Positions 7,443-13,419 of a stretch of DNA of 15,375 nt are shown piece after piece. Numbering within the stretch: position 1 is the stretch's first letter; the number at the start of each line of letters is the position of its first letter. Origin of the DNA: Candidatus Eiseniibacteriota bacterium (GTDB lineage Bacteria > JAFGKV01); assembly GCA_025453925.1 (NCBI GenBank), contig JALOPK010000158.1, positions 1-15,375 of the forward strand, read 5' to 3'. The translations under genes and the position numbers were made by a program. The notes beneath the pieces were generated by a model. That model searched no databases. It was not told the origin of the DNA and saw only the letters and a program-made list of their open reading frames with translations.

Positions 7443-8168
7443 GATGCTGCCTTCCTCACACCGGAGTCGCCGCGCGCGAAGGGCGCAAGCGCCGCGACGA
7501 GCATCCGGGGAAAAAGAACGAGGAGCGGGAGGCTCACCAACAGCGTGAACGCCATGAGCGGGCCAGGCTCCACGCCATAGCCCGAGAGGAATCTGTCGAT
7601 CCCGAGAGCCACCGTCATCCGGCTTTCACTACTCAAGAAGAGGAGCGGAAGTAAGAAGCTGTTCCAGGCAGACGCAAACTCAAGAAGGAAAGCTGCCGCG
7701 ATCCCCGGCGCCGCCAGCGGGAGAATCACCTTCACGGCAACCTGGAAAGGGCTCAGTCCGTCCAGCAGGGCAGCCTGTTCCAGGCTCCGTGGGACCCCGT
7801 CTATAGCCGCCTTCATCAACCAGACGGCCATCAGAATCCCGCCGCCCCGCACGAGAGCGATGGCCAGCGGGTTGTCCTGCAGCCCGAGCATGCTTACCAG
7901 ATGGGACTGCGCCGCGATCGCGGGCTTCTTCGTCTGCAGTCGCATGATCACGAGTGCAGAGAGAGCGAGGGCTTTGAATCGCGACCGCGCTCGCGATGGC
8001 TGTCCCCACATTCTCCAAGGAAAGCCGGCCGGGATACGGGATGGGGCCGAGAGAAGCCGGAAACCCACGGGGCGAGAGCGCCACGACAACGGCGGTGGCG
8101 ATCGGGACGATGAGGTAGAGCAGTGCTCCGGCCAATACGATCCGTTGCGCCAACCGTCCTCCGGTCAT
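7439..8168 (-). pseudogene. Second sugar ABC permease (MalG-type), frameshifted and missing a membrane helix
   Basis: The gene is split between two minus-strand frames. From ATG 8168 one frame gives a normal MalG start: MTGGRLAQRI, a first membrane helix (LAGALLYLIVPIATAVVVAL), then SLENVGTAIA to about 7991. Family-like sequence then resumes in another frame from about 7993: RSRFKALALSALVIM, SMLGLQDN, the EAA loop SLEQAALLDG...VILPLAAPG, and the last two helices to the TGA at 7439-7441. The second membrane helix, expected between the two parts (NSL...AAYALAR-type sequence), is absent. The joined product would be about 244 residues against the usual 270-300. A deletion of roughly 100-130 bp that also changed frame explains this. 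The short repeat TCGCGA occurs twice at the junction. It may be a real inactivating deletion or an assembly error. Start and stop still overlap the neighbouring genes by ATGA. Confidence 0.75.
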
Positions 8169-9013
8169 GGGTGCGCCCCCGTCACGCGCCGAAGGCACCA
8201 CGCAGCGACGCAGGCCGTCGCTAGCCCCGCAAGGACAATCGCGCCGCCCGCGGCAGCCATGGCGGGGGTCGGATCATGCAGGAGTCTGTCGAACAGGTAG
8301 ATGCTCGCCATGCTGGTCGCGTGCATGGGACCGCCCATGGTCAGCCTTGCCGGCAGCGCGAACTGCCCTGCGGAGTGCAGGGCCACTGCGACCCATACTG
8401 CGAACAACGTCGGCTTGAGGTGGGGAAGCTCCAGCCGGAGGAATGTCGCCCACCTGTTCAGACCGCATATCATGGCCGCCCCATAGAGGTTCGCGGGGAG
8501 GGCGACCAACGCGCCCAGGATCACGAGGGCGGTGAAACCGATGCCCTGCCATGTTGCGACAACGATGAGAGCAGGCAGGGCAGTGTGGGCTCCCGCGAGC
8601 ATCCTCAGGGCCGGCAAGCCGAAGGCCCCCATCCACCGATCAAGGTGCCCCACATCTGCCATCAACACGCCTCTCCAAAGGACGACAGAGGCCACCTCGG
8701 ACATGAGCCATGGGGCGAGTAGGACGGCAAACCATGCCATGCAGGCGGCCCGCGAGAGCGGGCGCAGAGCCAGCGCGATGACCAGACCTGCACCGACCTG
8801 GGCTGTTGCTGCTCCAACGGCGAAGAGCGCCGTGTTGAGCAGCGAACGGATGAACACGTGATCACGGAGGACAGCCGCGTATGCGCCGCCAACACCTCCC
8901 CCCACCTTCGCTAGGCTCAGCCTGACCATGTAGAGCAGGGGGACGATATCAGAGACCGCGACCAGAGCCACCGCGCATGCCGCACCGGCCATGAGCCTCC
9001 TGTCGCCCGCCAT
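8165..9013 (-). CDS. Sugar ABC transporter permease (MalF/UgpA-type)
   Basis: A 282-residue inner-membrane permease, one half of the importer channel. Six hydrophobic helices are visible, at about residues 8-30, 58-85, 90-113, 140-170, 203-222 and 252-275. Before the fifth, a cytoplasmic EAA-type loop (LPANLYGAAMICGLNRWATFLRLELPHLKP, about 172-201) keeps the Ala-Ala, the Gly and the L-x-L-P end that dock on the ATPase. The leading Glu is replaced by Gly, which is common. ATG 9013 shares one base with the upstream ATPase stop (TGATG). GTG 9016, one codon earlier, is equally possible and would give a GTGA overlap. Its stop overlaps the second permease start as ATGA. The expected heterodimer partner is that second permease, which is frameshifted here, so this subunit may lack a functional partner. 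Confidence 0.9.
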   Translation of the reverse strand: MAGDRRLMAGAACAVALVAVSDIVPLLYMVRLSLAKVGGGVGGAYAAVLRDHVFIRSLLNTALFAVGAATAQVGAGLVIALALRPLSRAACMAWFAVLLAPWLMSEVASVVLWRGVLMADVGHLDRWMGAFGLPALRMLAGAHTALPALIVVATWQGIGFTALVILGALVALPANLYGAAMICGLNRWATFLRLELPHLKPTLFAVWVAVALHSAGQFALPARLTMGGPMHATSMASIYLFDRLLHDPTPAMAAAGGAIVLAGLATACVAAWCLRRVTGAHP

Positions 9014-10041
9014 CACAGGCGTTTGCCCGTCATGTGGTCAAAGTAGTGGAGCCGGCCGTGCGGAAGACTGAGCCCGTAGGACTCGCTGTCCAGCGACTTG
9101 CCCCGTTTCATCCGGGCGGTGAGTCGCACCGTATCCCACTGAAACACCATGATCTGCTCGTGACCCTGTACGTGACGATTCAGGAGTCGTGCCGGTCCCC
9201 CGGGCTCCACATGGACGTCTTCGGGGCGGAACCCGACGACAACAGATCCCGCGGAGGGCGTTCTTGGGAGATCATGGCACTCCTTCGCGAGATCCGCCGG
9301 AACACGCTCGATCGGCAAGAGATTCATCGGCGGGAAGCCCACAAATCCGGCGACGAAGAGGTCGGCAGGCGCATCGTAGATCTCGGCTGGAGTGCCTATC
9401 TGCCGGATGTGTCCCTCGCAGAGCACCACGATCCTCGTACCGAGGCTCAAGGCCTCGCTTTGGTCGTGGGTCACATGGATGAACGGCACACCGAGCCGAA
9501 GGTGGATTTCGAGTACCTCCTGCGCCATACGATGACGAAGCAGGGGATCGAGAGAAGCGAAGGGCTCATCCAAGACGTAGAGGTCAGGTTCCCGTACCAG
9601 GGCCCGAGCGATCGCGACCCTCTGACGTTCGCCACCGGACATCGCGGAGGGGCGGCGGTCGAGCAGGGGCTCGACCCCTACCATTTCGGCGATGCGGCGA
9701 ACACGGCTGCTGCACTCTGATTGCACTACCTTCGCGGCTCTCAGGGGAAGCTCGATGTTCTGCCGGGCAGTGAGATGAGGGAAGAGCGCGCCGTCCTGGA
9801 ACACCATCGCGACCTTGCGTTTCCCCGGGGGGAGATGGTCGATGCGCCGCCCATTGAGCGAGATATCGCCGTTCTGGTGAGACAGCAGACCGCAGATTGC
9901 CAATAGCAACGTGGTTTTTCCGCTCCCGGAGGGGCCAAGGATCACCACGCGGTCATCCCGCTCCCCCTGCAATGAGAACTGGCTGACAGCCACCATCGGG
10001 CCGTAGGCGACAGTCAGGTCGCGGATATCGATGTAGGGCAC
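9013..10041 (-). CDS. Sugar ABC transporter ATP-binding protein (MalK/UgpC-type)
   Basis: A 342-residue ABC ATPase that powers the importer. All catalytic motifs are present: Walker A GPSGSGKT (36-43), Q-loop VFQDGALFPHLT (Q82), signature MSGGERQRVA (134-143, an LSGGQ variant), Walker B LYVLDEP with E159, and the H-loop HVTHDQ (H192). The C-terminal ~110 residues begin with GTPAEIYDAPADLFVAGFVG and include GFRPEDV, the MalK-type TOBE/regulatory extension. This marks a carbohydrate importer rather than a generic ABC ATPase. The start is GTG at 10041. An in-frame TGA lies two codons before it, so no longer form is possible. GAGGGGAG lies about 12 bases upstream as the ribosome binding site. It is the first gene of the minus-strand operon and is divergent from the FadL-type porin gene. 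Confidence 0.95.
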   Translation of the reverse strand: MPYIDIRDLTVAYGPMVAVSQFSLQGERDDRVVILGPSGSGKTTLLLAICGLLSHQNGDISLNGRRIDHLPPGKRKVAMVFQDGALFPHLTARQNIELPLRAAKVVQSECSSRVRRIAEMVGVEPLLDRRPSAMSGGERQRVAIARALVREPDLYVLDEPFASLDPLLRHRMAQEVLEIHLRLGVPFIHVTHDQSEALSLGTRIVVLCEGHIRQIGTPAEIYDAPADLFVAGFVGFPPMNLLPIERVPADLAKECHDLPRTPSAGSVVVGFRPEDVHVEPGGPARLLNRHVQGHEQIMVFQWDTVRLTARMKRGKSLDSESYGLSLPHGRLHYFDHMTGKRL

Positions 10042-10069
10042 GGTTCAGACACTCCCCTCACCGAGACAG

Positions 10070-10099
10070 TTGACACCTCAGGCAGTCGCATGCGACAAT
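10070..10099 (+). promoter_or_regulatory. Promoter of the FadL-type porin gene
   Basis: A perfect TTGACA lies at 10070-10075 and GACAAT (4 of 6 matches to the -10 consensus) at 10094-10099, with an 18-base spacer. Predicted initiation near 10106 leaves a ~38-base leader containing AAGGAGGT at 10131-10138. This placement also excludes the in-frame ATG at 10090 as the true start, since it lies inside the promoter. Confidence 0.6.
10085..10096. promoter_or_regulatory. Perfect 12-bp palindrome in the divergent control region
   Basis: GTCGCATGCGAC equals its own reverse complement. It lies between and partly over the -35 and -10 elements of the porin promoter, in the only intergenic space shared with the oppositely transcribed ABC importer operon. 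It is therefore a candidate operator for one or both units. A 12-bp palindrome can arise by chance in GC-rich DNA. Confidence 0.4.
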
Positions 10100-10143
10100 G
10101 TTCGCGTGGTTTGAGGCTATTGGTATCGCGAAGGAGGTACAAG

Positions 10144-11520
10144 ATGCATCAACGCGTTGTCGGCGTCACCCTCATGCTAATGCTCGGGATCGGGGCCGCG
10201 TGGGGCTCCGGCTTTGAGATTCCTGAGGTGGGGTCGCGCGCCATGTCGGTCGCCGTTGCCTTCACCGGCATTGCCGATGATCCTAGTGCGGTATGGTTCA
10301 ACCCCGCGGGCATCACGTTTCTCAAAGGCTCTCAATCCGCGGTCGGGTTCACCGCGATCGTGGTTCCGGGTACCAAGTTCACGGGCAGGAACGCCGGAAG
10401 CCCGTCGGCTCCTGACACCGTAGAGGCCAAGGACGATATCTTCACGCCCGTGCATTTCTATCTCGTGAGCGATCTTGGCATGGAGAAGCTTCGCCTCGGC
10501 CTCGGCATCAACTCGCCGTTCGGTCTCGCGAAGCGGTGGCCTGCGGGATCCAGCTTTGCCAGCGACGTCATCACCATGGGCCTGAGCCCAGTGTTCGTCA
10601 ATCCTAGTCTGGCCTACCAGGTGATGCCGTGCCTGTCGGCGGCCGCCGGTTTCACATTTGTCAGGTCAAGCGTCACGCTGATGAAGGCACCCTACAACTA
10701 CTCGATCGACCGCGACGGGAACCTCCTGACGTCTGAGGGGGGCGATCGCATGTTCGCGTTGGACATGGACGGCAGCGGAACGGGCACCGGTTTCAACGGA
10801 GCTCTCATGGGCCGGTTCATGGAGGGCAAACTCGGCATCGGCGTCACCTACAGAAGCAAGATCAAGGTCGAGTTGGAGGGTGACGCGAGCTTCGGCGATA
10901 TCAGCCAGGGATACCTTCCCATCGATGTCACCGGTGATGGAGTCCCTGACCCGGTCCCGGTCTCACAGGCCCTGTTCGGCGTCGCCGGCCTACGCAATGC
11001 GAAGGATGCCGGCTCGACTGAACTCACCTTCCCAGCCATGCTGAAGTTCGGCGCATCCTACAAGGTGATGCCGTGCCTGACGCTGACCGCCGACTTCGAC
11101 ATGACCATGTGGTCGAGTTATGACACGCTCTCGGTCGTGTTCGACAAGTACGTCGCACTGAACAAGCCCCAAGCGAAGAACTGGGAAGACACCAACGCCA
11201 TCCGCATGGGCGTCATGTATAGGATGAAGGAGTGGCTTGAGCTTGGGGCTGGGTTCTTGATCGACAAGAACCCGATTCCTGACGAGACCATAGGCGCAGA
11301 ATTGCCCGATACTGACCGGACCGGAATCACCCTTGGTGCCGCCATCGGCCGCGGGCCATTGTCTCTCAACGTTGGATTCCTCCACCTCATGATGAAGGAC
11401 CGGGACACCGACAACCTCGTTCTGCCGAGTGCAGCCTCCGGAGGAGCCGCCTCATACCAGACGGGTACCTTCGAGAGTTCCGCGCAGCTCTTCGGGATCA
11501 CGTTGTCGCACGCGTTCTAG
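10144..11520 (+). CDS. OMPP1/FadL/TodX-family outer-membrane porin
   Basis: A 458-residue FadL-type channel, a family that carries long-chain fatty acids or aromatic hydrocarbons across the outer membrane. The signal peptide covers roughly residues 1-21. The mature N-terminus shows the family hallmark GFEIPEVGSRAMS, then FTGIADDPSAVWFNPAGI (40-57), the hatch segment with the NPA motif. The rest alternates as beta-strands and ends FGITLSHAF with a terminal Phe. Two acidic loops look like calcium sites: D207-x-D209-x-S211 and DVTGDGVPD at 261-269. ATG 10144 is chosen because AAGGAGGT at 10131-10138 precedes it by five bases and it begins a proper signal peptide. The in-frame ATG at 10090 would add basic residues and lies in the promoter. 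The gene ends at a GC-rich hairpin terminator. The substrate is unknown. Divergence from a sugar importer does not by itself imply a shared substrate. Confidence 0.9.
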   Translation: MHQRVVGVTLMLMLGIGAAWGSGFEIPEVGSRAMSVAVAFTGIADDPSAVWFNPAGITFLKGSQSAVGFTAIVVPGTKFTGRNAGSPSAPDTVEAKDDIFTPVHFYLVSDLGMEKLRLGLGINSPFGLAKRWPAGSSFASDVITMGLSPVFVNPSLAYQVMPCLSAAAGFTFVRSSVTLMKAPYNYSIDRDGNLLTSEGGDRMFALDMDGSGTGTGFNGALMGRFMEGKLGIGVTYRSKIKVELEGDASFGDISQGYLPIDVTGDGVPDPVPVSQALFGVAGLRNAKDAGSTELTFPAMLKFGASYKVMPCLTLTADFDMTMWSSYDTLSVVFDKYVALNKPQAKNWEDTNAIRMGVMYRMKEWLELGAGFLIDKNPIPDETIGAELPDTDRTGITLGAAIGRGPLSLNVGFLHLMMKDRDTDNLVLPSAASGGAASYQTGTFESSAQLFGITLSHAF

Positions 11521-11541
11521 TCCGCGACCAACGCTTTCATT

Positions 11542-11569
11542 CGGCCCCGGCTCAATCGAGCCGGGGCCG
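11542..11569 (+). terminator. GC-rich hairpin terminator after the porin gene
   Basis: A perfect 12-bp stem (arms 11542-11553 and 11558-11569) closes an AATC tetraloop, 22 bases after the porin stop. It is followed by TCTCGTTT rather than a full T run. Stem strength and position support a transcription terminator with a weak U tract. Confidence 0.75.
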
Positions 11570-11570
11570 T

Positions 11571-12032
11571 CTCGTTTGACGGCCAGGATCCGGCTGGCGA
11601 ATAGCCCGCTCCGTCCGACGGGCATCAGGGGCGCGCCTCACTATGCTCCAACACCGTTCGTACACCGGACCATTGCCCTCCTGGAGCGGTGTGAACCGCG
11701 ACTGCAGCCCCTGTGGGAGCGACCTGCCCTACGATCTGATTGACCTTTCTCTCGACCTGCGGAGCTCCCACCTGCGGTGCAGCGGGACCTCCCCTGCACC
11801 GCGACGATTGCGGCGGTCAGGGCCGCGAGTATCTTTCCATGCAGCATGAATCGAGGGCATGTCTATGGTGCTGCCACTCGTTGGGGCTGAACGGGCTCGG
11901 TTCGGAGTGGCGCACAGACTCGTCACGCGACAGGGGAAGGCGGCAGAGAGGAGGCGACTGGTACAGCTGCTACCGCAACGGTATCGAACGTGTGTGGGGT
12001 ACTCACAGTGTACAAGAGCGGGAGGTTGACCC
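11571..12032. other. Gene-free stretch of about 460 bp with a structured element
   Basis: I see no convincing gene here. Open frames at 11740-12042 (plus) and 11641-11847 (minus) lack good ribosome binding sites and have shadow-like Arg/Cys/Ser-rich composition. An 8-bp inverted pair, GTGGGAGC (11713-11720) and GCTCCCAC (11764-11771), lies just before a strong hairpin at 11774-11802. TTGACC occurs at 11740 without a good -10. GGGAGG at 12020-12025 is the ribosome binding site of the next gene. The promoter for the 12033 gene should be in this stretch but is not recognisable. Confidence 0.5.
11774..11802. other. Strong intergenic hairpin, not a typical terminator
   Basis: Arms GCGGTGCAG (11774-11782) and CTGCACCGC (11794-11802) pair perfectly. 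Inside the 11-base loop, GGG and CCC can pair across a bulged C. No T run follows on either strand, and it lies more than 200 bases from both neighbouring genes. It could be part of a structured leader or small RNA. Its function is unknown. Confidence 0.45.
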
Positions 12033-13409
12033 ATGTCTGTGAGAGGGAACGCGTTGCGGCCGTGTGCACGTCTGGCCGCTCTTCTGCTTCTGCCATCTTC
12101 TTCCCTGTTCGGGCAGCCGGAGACTTGGACCATCGAAGTCGTTGGCGGGGGAGCCTGGCCTACCGCCGCAGTCCACTATTCCATGCTCACGCACGTATGT
12201 CACTCCAATCCTCCTTCCACCCTGGTGCATTCGTTCCGGGACAATGCCGGTTGGCACCCCGCGCCCATTGACGAGACCACGGATGGTGAGATCCGGACGA
12301 AGTCCATGGTCTGCGAGAACGATGGGACTCTCCACGTCGCCTATCGGGGGGGCATGTACGCACCCTATCCCTTCCTGGGCTACGCGTGGCGAGACGGATC
12401 GGCGTGGCATGTGGAGCACTTCCAGACGTCCTACTACCCCGGCCCCCCATCGCTCGCGGTCGGGGAGGGTCATGTTCCCCACGTGGCCTACGGCCGGATG
12501 ATGGGCACCCAGGTGTTGCTACATGCATGGAGACCCGCAGCCGGCTGGCAGTTTGAACTCGTGGCCGAACTGCTTGCCGGTGAACCGGACATCGCTCTCG
12601 ACGACTCGGGCCACGTACACGCCGCGTACTCGGAATCGGGCGATTTCTCGGAAGTGCTGGTGTATGGCGTGAAAGGAGCGTCCGGGTGGACCTCGGACAG
12701 CCTCGACGTGGACACCGACATACTTGGAGCCCTTGCCCCATCCCTCGCTCTGGATGCTGGGGGCGATCCGCATATCAGCTACGTCCGGACCGACGATCAG
12801 ACTCTCTGGTATGCGTGGAAGTCCGGCCGTGGCTGGTCGTTTGAGGCAGTGAGCCAGGTGGGCAGCGGTCTCTCCGTTTCATCACTGCGGGTGGACCAGA
12901 ACGGCATCGCGCACATCGCGTGGTGGGATGAGGGCGCCGATGCGGTCATGTACGCGTGCCGAGCTCCTTCGGGCTGGGCGATCGCGCCGGTGAGTCCGGA
13001 TGCCGGCGGCGTGCAGGACATCTGCCTTGCTTTGGATCCATACGCCAATCCCCGGATTGCGTACGACGATGCGACGACTGGTGTCGTCAGGCTGGCGCGA
13101 ATGGGTCTCTCGCTCTGGGTGAGTGGGTACCCCGCCTCTTACGAGCTATCCTGGAGCCCCGCGAGCGGAACGACCGCGTTCTGGATCTATGGCGTTGCGA
13201 ACAGCCCGTTCTTCGAGCCGGGGGTCGACCCTCCTTACGATCACCGGATCGCGGTACTCGGCCCGGGCACTTCGACGTGGTCCGCGACGCTCGGCATGGG
13301 CAGCGAGGACAACTACACCTACCGTGTGCTCGCCCTCGACGTGAACAGCCAGGAGATCGCAAGGTCGCGCCCGGCAGGGGAGTTCGATTTCCTGACCCAG
13401 CTTCCATAG
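12033..13409 (+). CDS. Secreted beta-propeller-like repeat protein with Fn3-like C-terminus
   Basis: A 458-residue exported protein of unknown function. Residues 1-27 form a Sec signal peptide (RPCAR, then LAALLLLPSSSLFG). From about 46 to 357 there are roughly seven tandem ~46-residue units with the pattern h-x-h-D-x-x-G-x-x-H-h-x-Y ... L-x-Y-A-W-x-x-x-x-G-W-x-x-E-x-V. Clear copies begin at LAVGEGHVPHVAY (141), IALDDSGHVHAAY (187), LALDAGGDPHISY (238), LRVDQNGIAHIAW (285) and LALDPYANPRIAY (332). This is the look of a BNR/sialidase-like or YncE-like beta-propeller. I see no catalytic residues, so an enzyme activity cannot be claimed. Residues about 368-447 resemble an Fn3 domain (YELSWSPASGTTAFWIYG, then NYTYRVLALD). 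The protein ends AGEFDFLTQLP. ATG 12033 has GGGAGG (12020-12025) upstream. It is followed after 10 bases by a second secreted repeat protein, probably in one operon. Confidence 0.85.
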   Translation: MSVRGNALRPCARLAALLLLPSSSLFGQPETWTIEVVGGGAWPTAAVHYSMLTHVCHSNPPSTLVHSFRDNAGWHPAPIDETTDGEIRTKSMVCENDGTLHVAYRGGMYAPYPFLGYAWRDGSAWHVEHFQTSYYPGPPSLAVGEGHVPHVAYGRMMGTQVLLHAWRPAAGWQFELVAELLAGEPDIALDDSGHVHAAYSESGDFSEVLVYGVKGASGWTSDSLDVDTDILGALAPSLALDAGGDPHISYVRTDDQTLWYAWKSGRGWSFEAVSQVGSGLSVSSLRVDQNGIAHIAWWDEGADAVMYACRAPSGWAIAPVSPDAGGVQDICLALDPYANPRIAYDDATTGVVRLARMGLSLWVSGYPASYELSWSPASGTTAFWIYGVANSPFFEPGVDPPYDHRIAVLGPGTSTWSATLGMGSEDNYTYRVLALDVNSQEIARSRPAGEFDFLTQLP

Positions 13410-13419
13410 CACGTTTGCC

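Noticed and set aside
7680-8201. Treating the two permease frames as a programmed frameshift.
   Set aside because: There is no slippery heptamer at the junction, and the missing helix means simple slippage would not restore a normal permease.
10090-10143. Upstream ATG for the FadL-type porin.
   Set aside because: It lies inside the predicted promoter and would put basic residues before a good signal peptide. AAGGAGGT points to ATG 10144.
11709-11725. CCTGTGGGAGCGACCTG resembles the head of Pseudomonas-type REP elements.
   Set aside because: The required adjacent stem is absent, only one copy is seen, and no RAYT transposase gene is present.
11641-11847. Minus-strand frame beginning MLHGKILAALTAAIVAVQG, resembling a signal peptide.
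   Set aside because: There is no ribosome binding site, the sequence after the hydrophobic start is Arg/Ser/Gly-rich and unstructured, and the frame crosses the strong hairpin.
11740-12042. Plus-strand 100-codon Cys-rich frame before the propeller gene.
   Set aside because: It has no ribosome binding site, overlaps the start of the next gene, and has shadow-like composition.
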